Below the pieces are notes generated by a model. That model saw nothing but the letters and a program-made list of their open reading frames with translations. It did no database searches and was not told the DNA's origin. A stretch of DNA of 64,000 nucleotides from Chlamydia crocodili (GTDB lineage: Bacteria > Chlamydiota > Chlamydiia > Chlamydiales > Chlamydiaceae): positions 80,113 through 144,112 of the forward strand of contig NZ_CP060791.1 in NCBI RefSeq assembly GCF_018343815.1, read 5' to 3'. This document shows positions 1 to 8,673 of this stretch, piece by piece (the stretch's first letter is position 1; the number at the start of each line of letters is the position of its first letter). A program made the position numbers and the translations under genes.

Positions 1-292
1 TTTTAATTACTGAACGAAAGCCTGAGGGAAGTGAATGGCGCATATCACCGCGTACTATACGATGAATTGCCAAGGCTAACATTACTCCAGCAACAATGAT
101 TGATACTAATAAACAAGCAAGAATTATAGGCTGTGTAAATCCACAAGCTAGCGTAATTGCAAATACCGTGGAAAGGGCTAAACAAAAAACACCTCCTATT
201 AACGCTATATTCTTATATAACTTATTCTTAAAAGAGGCCTGCGCTATCGGCAAAGAAGCGCTGGCATCTGAATGGGGGGGGGCTAGATTCAT
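1..292 (-). CDS. DUF1389-family membrane protein, N-terminal part (copy A, cut by window edge)
   Basis: The gene starts at ATG 292-290 and runs off the left edge, so only about 97 codons are visible. It begins MNLAPPHSDA, then has two adjacent hydrophobic segments (about residues 32-52 and 57-77) and a PSGF motif, the same order as the intact paralogue at 326-1585. This bilobed N-terminus is typical of chlamydial inclusion or envelope membrane proteins; DUF1389 proteins have no known biochemical role. Nine C residues (coding strand) fill codons 4-7 and leave the frame open. No good Shine-Dalgarno precedes the ATG. It lies 33 bp after the stop of the next copy, so the two are probably co-transcribed. 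The open reading frame on the plus strand here is only its shadow. Confidence 0.75.
   Translation of the reverse strand, partial: MNLAPPHSDASASLPIAQASFKNKLYKNIALIGGVFCLALSTVFAITLACGFTQPIILACLLVSIIVAGVMLALAIHRIVRGDMRHSLPSGFRSVIK
274..282. repeat. G9 homopolymer tract (C9 on coding strand) at start of copy A
   Basis: Nine consecutive G on the plus strand lie 8 bases inside the start codon of copy A. With nine bases the frame is open through both membrane segments. A change of one base would shift the frame within the first seven codons. Such tracts near starts are classic slipped-strand contingency sites; in Chlamydia poly-G tracts are known in some pmp genes. Confidence 0.85.
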
Positions 293-325
293 GATACGAT
301 AACTAAATTATAGGGGTAGAAGGCA

Positions 326-1585
326 TTATGGATTAAAAAACTTCTTTCCTTTTTCAGAATCTTCTTCCAAAACTCTACTACCAGTATGAGTATTTATATA
401 ATATACCGGAGTTATAAAAGATGGTGGATCCTTTAATGTCTTACGGCTGTTCTTACTTAAAAACTTTAAAGTCCTACCGAAAAAGAAATTAGCTCCTTTT
501 ATTTGTTCATATTCTCTAATCCATTCTTCCCAAGTAATTAGAGTAATAAACGGATCGAATCCTTCCTTATTCTCATCGATATAGGGAGCAATAACAAGCA
601 TTAACCTCATGATATTCAAATTTCTAGCTGCCAAGTCAAATAGAGTAAATAAATTTACGTGTTTGCACTCTATTTCCTTGAACAGTTCCAACTGTTTCCA
701 ACAGACTCCGTGTTTACATAATCTTAACAACCACTTTAATATCAGACCTCCCAACAACATATCCCTGTCAATATGAAAACCTTCAACATTTGCAGTTTCT
801 ATAAATTTTCTAAGTCGAGGATTTAATTCTTGAGCAATAAAAACCTCGCTAACTTGGTCCCAGGTATTATTTTTTGCATGCATCAATAGCATTTCATACT
901 CTTCCTGAGTGACCACATGAGCTAATACCCATACATCAGGATCAAAAGCGGTATTATACGTAGAATCTAGCCCCGTACGACACACCCAATAAATCTCAGG
1001 ATCCATATTTTCCGCTTCAGGAAATTCTTTAGGACCTAATTGAATAAATTTATTCACAAAATAAAATGGACAATTCTTCAAAAGAATCTTCTCTAAATCG
1101 GGTAATTGAATTCCTTCACAAGCTTTTTGCAAACGCTCAAAACCAAATCTCTCTAGCTTCTTTTGACATTTGCTCGAAGGAAAAGTAAATGTTCCAGAAG
1201 ATAAACCTGAAAGAACAACACGCAGCTCTTGTAGAGTCAATCTCTCCTGAATAATCAAGTTGTAAAGCGCTTCTGGGTATTCTTTTTTTATTACATTAAG
1301 AAAACCTGAGGGAAGTACTGGTCGCATGTCACGGATATGACGGGTCATTAAAACCAACATCACTCCAGCAACAATAAGAGACACTAATAAACAGGCAAGA
1401 ATTATAGGCTGTATAAATCCACAGGCAACTATAGCTACCATAGCAATAGCAACAGCTGAACAAAAAATACTGGTTGTAACTAAAGCGTACTTACGCAACT
1501 TATCTGTTAAGCACGATTGGCTATTTTGTTTAATTATTGGGAATTCATTGGAACCAGAATGTGAAGGTGTACTTATTAAATTCAT
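326..1585 (-). CDS. DUF1389-family membrane protein (copy B, intact)
   Basis: This is the intact reference copy of the array. From ATG 1585 it encodes 419 aa, starting MNLIST, which aligns with MNLAPP of copy A; an upstream TTG at 1597 would add four residues. Two hydrophobic segments occupy about residues 33-53 and 56-77, followed by a soluble domain with PSGF, a CPFYF motif, a HAKNNTWDQ motif, a HGVCWKQL motif and a C-terminal FDPFITLITWEEW block, all of which recur in the other copies. No catalytic motif is recognised. The family is chlamydia-specific and of unknown function; an inclusion or outer-envelope role is inference from the bilobed hydrophobic N-terminus. It sits between copy A (33 bp away) and remnant C (about 50 bp away). 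Confidence 0.85.
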   Translation of the reverse strand: MNLISTPSHSGSNEFPIIKQNSQSCLTDKLRKYALVTTSIFCSAVAIAMVAIVACGFIQPIILACLLVSLIVAGVMLVLMTRHIRDMRPVLPSGFLNVIKKEYPEALYNLIIQERLTLQELRVVLSGLSSGTFTFPSSKCQKKLERFGFERLQKACEGIQLPDLEKILLKNCPFYFVNKFIQLGPKEFPEAENMDPEIYWVCRTGLDSTYNTAFDPDVWVLAHVVTQEEYEMLLMHAKNNTWDQVSEVFIAQELNPRLRKFIETANVEGFHIDRDMLLGGLILKWLLRLCKHGVCWKQLELFKEIECKHVNLFTLFDLAARNLNIMRLMLVIAPYIDENKEGFDPFITLITWEEWIREYEQIKGANFFFGRTLKFLSKNSRKTLKDPPSFITPVYYINTHTGSRVLEEDSEKGKKFFNP

Positions 1586-1634
1586 TAACTCACTCAACTT
1601 ATTGACAATAATAACATATAAAAAAACCTACAAA

Positions 1635-2078
1635 TCAGATGTCATCAACCCTTACAAGCAACCTATTTCCTGTAAGTTTATCTATGTCATACTGAAAAGC
1701 TAAAAGAGTAGCTTCATCATTGTACTTTTGTACGGGATTTATACTCCGTTTATTTAAAAGTGTGATTATCGCATCATAGAAGCTCCAGGGAGGTTTATCC
1801 TGATTATGTTTATAATCTTCCCACAACTCATCAAAAGTGAGTAAAGTAATGAATGGATCGAAATTTTTCGGATCATTCTCATCAATATGGGGGAATAGGG
1901 CGATTCCCAGCTTCATTAAAACTTTCCCCCTCATAGACATGTCCAAATGATGTATAAGGCACAAGTTTTCACACTCTATATCTTTAGGCATTTTTACATA
2001 ACTTCTCTGCAAGACAATGAAAAGAAGTTCTTTCTTGCATTAATTTAGACCCTAAGGGGGGGGGGTTGTCTCCTGCAT
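1635..2078 (-). pseudogene. DUF1389 remnant (copy C): N-terminal stub fused to C-terminal domain by deletion
   Basis: A start codon at 2078 begins MQETTPPP; in the +1-base frame it continues LGSKLMQERTS to AEKLCKNA, which resembles the pre-membrane part of copy A (LYKNIAL). It then runs directly into the C-terminal part of the family in another frame (DIECENLC, PHIDEN, NFDPFITLLTFDELW), readable as 125 aa from TTG 2012 to the stop at 1635. The two membrane segments and the central domain are missing, so an internal deletion of roughly 300 codons is inferred. A C10 tract in codons 5-8 puts the stub out of frame by one base (TAG follows at once). A short translated fragment from 2012 cannot be excluded. 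Confidence 0.7.
2056..2065. repeat. G10 homopolymer tract (C10 on coding strand) in remnant C
   Basis: Ten consecutive G occur on the plus strand, 11 bases inside the start of remnant C, at the same relative position as the C9 tract of copy A. With ten bases translation stops after about eight codons; with eleven it continues to codon 31. Confidence 0.85.
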
Positions 2079-2198
2079 AAATACCTCACTAAAAAATTCC
2101 TCTAAGAGAGAAGGAAGAACTCTCATTTTAACAAAAAACTTGAAATACACTAACCATTTAACATATTAAAGTTCAATAGATTAAGAAATAGTAAAGAT

Positions 2199-3300
2199 TT
2201 AATTGATTCCCCTCCCTCTCTTTGTTCTATTTATTGTATAATAAGGAAAACCTTCTTCACGCTCGATTTTATTCAAAAAATCTATAGCACCAGTTAGGAT
2301 GCCCACTATTTTCCTGACAATCTCGCTCCATTCCTCCCAGGTAAGAGCCATGAAGGAGTCAATCTCTTCATTATCTTCGTGAATATAATTCGATGTAGAG
2401 TTGATTATTCGTCCAAGATCTCTACCTTCATCTGATCTTTCTGAATCATAAAGAAATCTAACCGATTTCATGTAGATTTTCTTACAAAGTTTCAGTTGTT
2501 CCCAAGTTACACCGTGCTAACATAGATATAGTAGCCCGGGTGTAGCTATTTTACCTCACAAGGGATCTTCTCTTATATGTTCAACACGATCCCAGGTAGC
2601 GTTTTTAGCATGCAGTAACAATTGTTCATATTCATTTTGAGAATAGATTGCGCAAACATCCATACGTAGAGAGATGGAATACGGTATCCAAACTATCTGA
2701 CAAACTTAAACGGCTTAGCGAATAAATTGGCGGATCTAACTCCTCTAACTCAGGAAATTCCCTAGGACCTAATTGGATTAAATAAAAAGGACAATGTATA
2801 GGTAAAAGATCTTCTAAATCTAGAAGATCAACTTCCCCACAAGCTATTTGTAAACACTCAAAGCCGAACTTCTCCGGATGGGTCGAAAATAAAATTTCCC
2901 GAAATCAACCATAATGAAACATCCCATAATTCATGTAGCTATAATCTTTGTTGAAGAATCAACTTATAAATCACGCTAAGAAAAGCTTGACGAATGACAG
3001 AAAGGGAACCTTTAGGAATAGAAGGTTCCCTTCTCAAATATGATGCTATTCCTATAGAAACTAAGAAAATACCAAAGCATAAACTAAAAAGTAGACAAGG
3101 ACGTAATGCCAAATGAATTATCTCATAAATAATAGGAATAGCCAGTGATAGAAAGAATAATTAAACACAACCTACTGACTAATGGGCAGCCTTATTCAAC
3201 TTATCTATTAGGTAACGAAGTCAGGTGTTTTCTCCAACTATTGGGAAGACCACATCAGCAATAGAACTGGCCACACTACATTCCCAATCACACAAAAAAT
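2199..3300 (-). pseudogene. Degraded DUF1389 gene (copy D)
   Basis: Family motifs are found in order but in several frames and broken by stops: FPIVGENT and LIDKLNKAAH near 3180-3260, a hydrophobic stretch near 3040-3170, IPKGSLSVIRQAF, then ACGEVDLLDLEDLLP, HCPFYLIQLGPREFPELEE, QNEYEQLLLHAKNATWDRV near 2580-2640, and HGVTWEQLKLCKKI at 2460-2517. Only the last 90 codons (2199-2471) stay open. The match order proves descent from the same family as copy B; the number of frameshifts and stops makes function unlikely. The 5' boundary is approximate: a leader-like stretch near 3475-3501 resembles the start of copy E and may mark the original start. Confidence 0.8.
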
Positions 3301-3654
3301 CTTATTCTCAGCAATTCCATACTATTTTGAAAATCAAGCTAGAGCCTTTGTTCCTTTATCCCTATCTATTCCAAAAATAAGACTCATGGAATATTCTCAT
3401 ATAATCCTGTATCATTGACATAATAAAATAGCTAAGGCCCTAATATTAAGGAGAGTGTTTTAGATACCCAAAAGAAAATGTATTGCGACAAATTTTTGCA
3501 TTATGTCCTCAATCAGAAAGTGAATCTAAATATTAGCAATTCAAAAAAAATATAAAATGATCTACTTATTCTTTAAGTATTTATAGACCCTAGATTCTTT
3601 ACAAACTGACAATTATAACAATCAAGAACTGATACTAAATGAATGTAAAATTAG
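3301..3654. other. AT-rich gap between copies D and E
   Basis: No open frame of note. Bases 3475-3490 match 5480-5495 (next to the start of copy E) at 15 of 16 positions, so this is probably the old leader of copy D. No clear terminator or promoter was recognised. Confidence 0.5.
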
Positions 3655-5501
3655 TTAGCTTAGAGTCCGTCTTTCTCCTGTAGAGAAATCATAAGTATAA
3701 TATGGCAACCCACTTAACTCTTCGCAATCAAATGAAGTCTCCTTAAGAGAATCTAATTCATTTCGTTTAGCATTTAATAACCTTATGGTTGATTCGTGTG
3801 TTCTCCACCTTTCGCCTCTTTTAGTACTCTCAGAATAATCCCTCATCCATTCTTCCCATGTAAATAATGCAATATTTGAATCGAAGTTTTCTTGATTCTC
3901 ATTGATATATGCGAAAACAGAGACCATATTTCTTGCTAAATGTCCCCCTCGACCTTGCTGTTCAATTTCACAAAGGAAATTCACAGAACGGCTATCTATT
4001 TTTCTAAATAACTGTAACTGTTCCCAACTCAATCCGTGTTTAGATAGGTAGAAAAGCCAAGAAGAAGTTCTTAAATCCCACCGAACACTACTCTTCGTGC
4101 AAGAAAAGCTTGGATTATATTCACTATCTAAATAGATCATCAAACGATTCTGCAAATCAGAAATTAAATCCTGAGTTTGATTCCATGTATTATTTTTAGC
4201 ATGATCGAATAACGTCACATATTCTTCTCGAGTTGCTACTCGAGATAAAATCCAAACGGATGGAATGAAAATCGTATCCATTTGACTCACAAACCCTAAA
4301 CGACTTGTCCAATAAACAGCAGGAGATATTCTCTCTGCTGCAGGCAATTCTCTATTCCCTAATGCAATCAACTTATTGAGAAAATAAAAAGGGCACTCCT
4401 TTAGTAAAATTTCATCTAAGAGCTGCAGCTCAATATTATGACAATTAAGTTCTATAATAGATAAACCGAAACTTTGTAATTTTATCCTGAGACTTTCAGG
4501 ATAATTTTCAAGCCTTCTATTCTCAATCAAGCCTTCTATAAGAAGGCGTAGCTCTTGAACTGTTAAGCTCTCGTCAATACATATCTGATAGATAATTCTA
4601 GGATAATTTTTTTCTACTATTTCAAGAAATCCTTGTGGAATAAGCTTTCTTTCATCTACACAGTTTGCAACGTCAACAGCAGCCTCCGTATTGATTGCTA
4701 ATTGACTATCGTATAACGAACTTAAGTCCATATCTATTTCTAAACTATCTTCCTCTCTAGTAGAGACATCACTAGCAACCAAGGGAGATAAATTAAATGC
4801 GGTATTTAAAATAGAAGTCGATTCTTCATCGAAACATTCCTCACGAATAACATTAGAATTTAACATAGATGCGGTAGCATTCTCGGAATATGATTCTGGT
4901 GTTTCAGCTAAAACAAAATCGTTATCGGAAGGTTCCACACCATCAATTGTAGAATCTAATGTATCTCTAGAACCAACCTCTACAGAATCCTCAAAAAAAA
5001 TACTCTCTTCTTCAAAAGATGCCTCATGAACAACATCAGAATCCAATGCAACAATAGAAACAACTTCGGAAAGCAATTCTGAAACAGGATCTATTTCTTC
5101 CTGAGAAGATGCTTCAGCAGCAAATTGAGAATCTAATGTAGAGCTAGGACTAACCTCTGTAAAATCCTCAAAAAAAGAACCCTCTTCAGTAGAAGGAGAA
5201 ATAGAACTACTTATACCAGGATCAATAACAGGCGTTATAATAACATGAGGGCGTCTAGAATAATACAAAGTAGAGATTAATACAGATCCACAAAGCACTA
5301 AAGAGATTACTAAACCTAATATTATTATTGGCTCAGAGATTCCACTAAAAACAACAGAAGCCAAGACAAGAGATATGATCGCAAAAAAACGCTAGATATA
5401 ACTACAGCATGCTTATACAAGCGCTGTGAAATACAAGAATATGAACAATCATCAACTAGAGATGATTTAACACAGAAAAAAAATGTATTGTGACAACTCA
5501 T
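3655..5501 (-). CDS. DUF1389-family protein with long acidic insert (copy E), frameshifted at a T7 run
   Basis: The long open frame (3655-5364, 569 aa from a TTG) lacks the first membrane segment. That segment lies just upstream in another frame, from ATG 5501: MSCHNTFFF to RLYKHAVVISSVF. Adding one T to the T7 run at 5383-5389 joins both frames and recreates the family pattern (VISSVFFAIISLVLASVV, then SGISEPIIILGLVIS). After the second membrane segment comes about 190 residues of acidic, Ser-rich sequence with an internal duplication, then the full DUF1389 domain (PQGFLEIVEKNYP, ECPFYFLNKLI, HAKNNTWNQ, HGLSWEQL, FTWEEWMRDY). It may be phase-OFF, corrected by slippage on the T run, a young pseudogene, or an assembly error. 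Function unknown. Confidence 0.7.
4833..5190 (-). repeat. Two-unit imperfect tandem repeat (about 59-61 codons) in acidic insert of copy E
   Basis: FFEDFTEV..STLDS and ASFEEES in one unit recur as FFEDSVEV..DTLDS and ECFDEES in the other. At DNA level GAATCTAAT at 4952 recurs at 5129, 177 bp apart (59 codons); another anchor is 183 bp apart. The units are diverged, so the duplication is not recent. Confidence 0.7.
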
Positions 5502-5866
5502 TGATCCACGACTATCAAGAATAGTTTTCTTATCCAATGACAGGGGTGCAACAAGTTAAATTAAAAAGCCCTGATATATTAGGGTAAGCAGTCTATTTAT
5601 AATTAACTAATTAGTGAATCTATATTTTTATCTGTGAAATTATTTTGCAAAACAAAAACAAACTAAGAGATTAATAAACAATATATTAGAGAATTACTTA
5701 TGAGAGATGTCTGGGTAGAAAAAAAATAAGTTTATCTATGAAAGTTTGAAGAATCTGATCCATCACATAAGAAAAAAATAATCGTAATATCTCTATATCT
5801 TGGTAAAGATTGTCAAGAATGTGCATTTATGAATTAATAATGACTTCTTATAACTATTATCTTCTC
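5502..5866. other. AT-rich divergent intergenic region
   Basis: This lies between the start of copy E (minus strand) and the NIF3-family gene (plus strand), so promoters of both should be here. No confident -35/-10 pair, hairpin or small gene was seen. Confidence 0.4.
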
Positions 5867-6622
5867 ATGAACGTTACCGATCTTCTTATCTATTTAAACG
5901 ATCTATTCTCTTCGGAATCATTTCCGGATTATGGCCCTAATGGACTACAAATAGGAAATCTTGACACGAATGTTGAGAAGATAGCTGTTGGGGTAACTGC
6001 AGACCTAGCAACCATAGAAGCAGCTGTCAAACTAGGCGCTAATATATTGATTGTTCATCATGGACTGTTTTGGAAAGGAATGCCCTATCCTATTACAGGA
6101 ATGCTTTATAAGCGTGTACAACTCCTGATCAAGCATAACATACAGTTATTATCTTATCATCTACCCCTAGATGCGCATCCAATCCTTGGAAATAATTGGA
6201 AAGTAGCTCGCGATTTACAATGGACAAACTTAAAGCCATTTGGCAGCTCTCTTCCCTATCTAGGAGTTCAAGGATCCTTCACCCCAATATCTATAGATAA
6301 TTTTGTAGAAAATCTATCTAATTACTACCAGTCTCCAATAAAAGCTCAAGCACTTGGTGGTCCGCAAACCATTTCCTCAGCAGCATTAATTTCCGGCGGA
6401 GCTTACAAAGAGCTATCTCAAGCTATTCTTTGTAAAATTGATTGTTTCATCACGGGAAATTTTGATGAACCTGCATGGTCAATGGCCATAGAAAATCATG
6501 TGCATTTTCTAGCCTTTGGTCATACGGCAACAGAAAAAGTAGGACCAAAAGCTCTCGCACATTATCTTCAAACAAACCTACAAGTTTCCTCAACATTTAT
6601 TGATACTGACAATCAGTTTTAA
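5867..6622 (+). CDS. NIF3/YbgI (DUF34) family metal-binding protein
   Basis: From ATG 5867 (MNVTDLLIYL) it encodes 251 aa, the usual bacterial length; ATG 5841 and TTG 5810 would extend it with residues that do not fit the family. Conserved metal-ligand motifs are visible: IVHHGLFW near the N-terminal third, SYHLPLDAH, and a C-terminal FGHTATEK, with SDYGPNGLQIG-type sequence at the start (DYGPNGLQIGN). The family forms toroidal hexamers with a dinuclear metal site; its cellular role is unsettled. It corresponds from memory to C. trachomatis CT108, near the groE genes. A strong terminator follows at 6662, so it is transcribed separately from pepF. No Shine-Dalgarno was seen, which is why the start is moderate. 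Confidence 0.85.
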   Translation: MNVTDLLIYLNDLFSSESFPDYGPNGLQIGNLDTNVEKIAVGVTADLATIEAAVKLGANILIVHHGLFWKGMPYPITGMLYKRVQLLIKHNIQLLSYHLPLDAHPILGNNWKVARDLQWTNLKPFGSSLPYLGVQGSFTPISIDNFVENLSNYYQSPIKAQALGGPQTISSAALISGGAYKELSQAILCKIDCFITGNFDEPAWSMAIENHVHFLAFGHTATEKVGPKALAHYLQTNLQVSSTFIDTDNQF

Positions 6623-6661
6623 TATACAAAAAATGTGTGTGATCGTTCTTGGCTTTTTCTT

Positions 6662-6690
6662 AGAACTTACTTTATAGTAAGTTCTTTTTT
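6662..6690 (+). terminator. Rho-independent terminator after the NIF3-family gene
   Basis: A perfect 10-bp stem (AGAACTTACT at 6662-6671, AGTAAGTTCT at 6676-6685) with a TTAT loop is followed by T6. Confidence 0.9.
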
Positions 6691-6716
6691 ACTATTTCAA
6701 AAATCCATAGATCATC

Positions 6717-8546
6717 ATGACCATAGATACAGAAAAACAACAAATAGTTCGTCCAAGAAACGAAATCCCTACCGAAGACTGCTGGAATGTAAGTCCTCTA
6801 TACCCAAATAGAGCGGACTGGAAAGCAGATTTGGATTCTTTTGGGCTGAAAACGGACGGCTCACTTACCTGGCCAGAACTACAAGCAACGCAATATCAAA
6901 TTGAGAATTCAGAATCTCTCCTTTCTCTATTAACTAAACTTTTCTCGGTTGAAAGAAAGCTTGACAAACTCTACGTTTATGCTCATCTAGTTCATGATCA
7001 AGACATAACAAACCAGGAGGGAATCGCAGATCTAAAATCGATCACACATCTATATACTCTCTTTTCTGAAGAAATCTCTTGGATACAACCTGCTTTAATT
7101 AGTTTATCAGAGACTATAATAGCTCAACATTTATCGGTTCCCTGCTTAGCACCTTATAGATTCTATTTAGAGAAAATCTTTAGACTATCTATGCATACAG
7201 GCACCCCTGGAGAAGAAAAAATCTTAGCTTCCGCATTTGCTCCTTTTGAAGTGGCTAGCAAGGCATTTTCTTCTTTAAGTGATTCTGAAATTCCTTTTGG
7301 TCAAGCTACCGATTCAGAAGGCAATTCTCATCCCCTTTCCCATGCATTAGCATCATTATATATGCAGTCTATGGATAGAGAATTAAGGAAAACAGCTTAT
7401 CTAGCACAATGCGAAAGATATTATAATTATCGACATACCTTTGCTAATCTCCTTAATGGAAAAGTTCAAGCACATTTATTCTATGCAAAAAACAAAAAAT
7501 ACAGTTCCTGTCTAGAATCAGCATTATATCATAATAATATTCCGACAACGGTTTATACTAATCTCATCGAAATCGTGAAGAAAAATTCTTCACTGATTAC
7601 AAAATACTACTCTCTAAAACAAAAAGCTCTAAATCTAAAAGATTTCCATTTTTATGATGTATATGCTCCTCTAAGTCAATCCGAAGAAAAAAAATATTCT
7701 TATGAAGATGCCGTTGATCTTATCTATAACAGCCTCTCACCACTTGGAACTGAATATGTTGATACTTTAAAACAGGGACTAACTACAGAAGGTTGGGTAG
7801 ACAAATACGAGAACCTTAACAAACGCTCTGGAGCTTATTCTTCGGGATGTTATGATAGCTACCCCTATATTCTATTAAACTACACGGGAACATTATATGA
7901 TGTATCTGTAATTGCTCATGAAGGTGGTCACAGCATGCATTCCTATTTCAGTCGGAAGAATCAATCTTTCCATGAAGCACAATACCCTATTTTCCTTGCA
8001 GAGATTGCCTCAACGCTAAATGAAATGCTTCTTATGGACTCAATGCTTAAAAAGAGCGATTCTAAAGAAGAGAAAATCACTATTCTTACAAGATGTCTGG
8101 ATACAATCTTCTCTACACTATTTCGTCAGGTGTTATTTGCATCTTTCGAATATGAAGTGCATTCTGCTGCAGAACAAGGTCTTCCTTTAACCGAAGAGTA
8201 CCTATCTTCAACTTATAAGAATTTACAAAATGATTTTTATGGAGAAATCGTAACATTCGACACTCTTTCTAACATAGAATGGGCAAGAATTCCTCATTTC
8301 TATTACAATTTCTACGTGTACCAATACGCAACAGGTATCATTGCTTCTCTATGCTTTGCAGAAAAAATTCTTAACAAAGAGGACAACGCTCTCAACTCGT
8401 ATCTGAACTTCTTAAAAAGTGGAGGCTCTGACTTCCCATTAGAAATCTTGAAGAAGTCTGGATTGGATATGATAACAAGTGAGCCAATACATAAGGCCTT
8501 TTCCTTTATAGAGAGAAAAATCCAGGAGTTATCATCTTTAATTTGA
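6717..8546 (+). CDS. pepF: Oligoendopeptidase F (M3B zinc metallopeptidase)
   Basis: The 609-aa product has the M3 zinc motif HEGGH at about residues 401-405 (VIAHEGGHSMHSYF) and the downstream third-ligand region FLAEIASTLNEMLL. The N-terminal half is the helical lid typical of oligoendopeptidase F. It degrades short peptides (in Lactococcus PepF, 7-17 residues) in the cytoplasm. Length matches the family (about 600 aa). ATG 6717 is the first Met of the frame. It lies between the NIF3 terminator and the groESL operator, so it is probably monocistronic. The neighbourhood pepF-groES-groEL is chlamydial (CT112-CT110 by memory). Confidence 0.95.
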   Translation: MTIDTEKQQIVRPRNEIPTEDCWNVSPLYPNRADWKADLDSFGLKTDGSLTWPELQATQYQIENSESLLSLLTKLFSVERKLDKLYVYAHLVHDQDITNQEGIADLKSITHLYTLFSEEISWIQPALISLSETIIAQHLSVPCLAPYRFYLEKIFRLSMHTGTPGEEKILASAFAPFEVASKAFSSLSDSEIPFGQATDSEGNSHPLSHALASLYMQSMDRELRKTAYLAQCERYYNYRHTFANLLNGKVQAHLFYAKNKKYSSCLESALYHNNIPTTVYTNLIEIVKKNSSLITKYYSLKQKALNLKDFHFYDVYAPLSQSEEKKYSYEDAVDLIYNSLSPLGTEYVDTLKQGLTTEGWVDKYENLNKRSGAYSSGCYDSYPYILLNYTGTLYDVSVIAHEGGHSMHSYFSRKNQSFHEAQYPIFLAEIASTLNEMLLMDSMLKKSDSKEEKITILTRCLDTIFSTLFRQVLFASFEYEVHSAAEQGLPLTEEYLSSTYKNLQNDFYGEIVTFDTLSNIEWARIPHFYYNFYVYQYATGIIASLCFAEKILNKEDNALNSYLNFLKSGGSDFPLEILKKSGLDMITSEPIHKAFSFIERKIQELSSLI

Positions 8547-8560
8547 AATAACTAAAAAAA

Positions 8561-8587
8561 ATAGCACTTGATATTATTAAGTGCTAA
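8561..8587. promoter_or_regulatory. CIRCE operator (HrcA binding site) of groESL
   Basis: The arms ATAGCACTT (8561-8569) and AAGTGCTAA (8579-8587) flank a 9-nt spacer. This is the CIRCE layout (consensus TTAGCACTC-N9-GAGTGCTAA) with the innermost C/G pair changed to T/A. HrcA binds CIRCE and represses groESL in Chlamydia until heat shock. It is 87 bp before the groES start. No -35/-10 pair could be called with confidence. Confidence 0.92.
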
Positions 8588-8673
8588 AATCATTGCCAAA
8601 AACGAGAGACTCTGATATCGTTTTCGAGAAACGGCAAAGTCTCTTAGAACATAAAACACAAGGAGCTTATAAC

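Noticed and set aside
96-302. 68-aa plus-strand open frame
   Set aside because: It is antisense to copy A, whose protein aligns with the other DUF1389 copies.
2056-2065. The G10 tract as a full on/off switch of an intact gene
   Set aside because: Even with 11 bases the frame ends at codon 31 because the middle of the gene is deleted, so only the ancestral gene could have been switched.
8581-8673. N-terminal extension of GroES to 8581
   Set aside because: It would overlap the CIRCE operator and add residues absent from GroES; a good Shine-Dalgarno precedes 8674.
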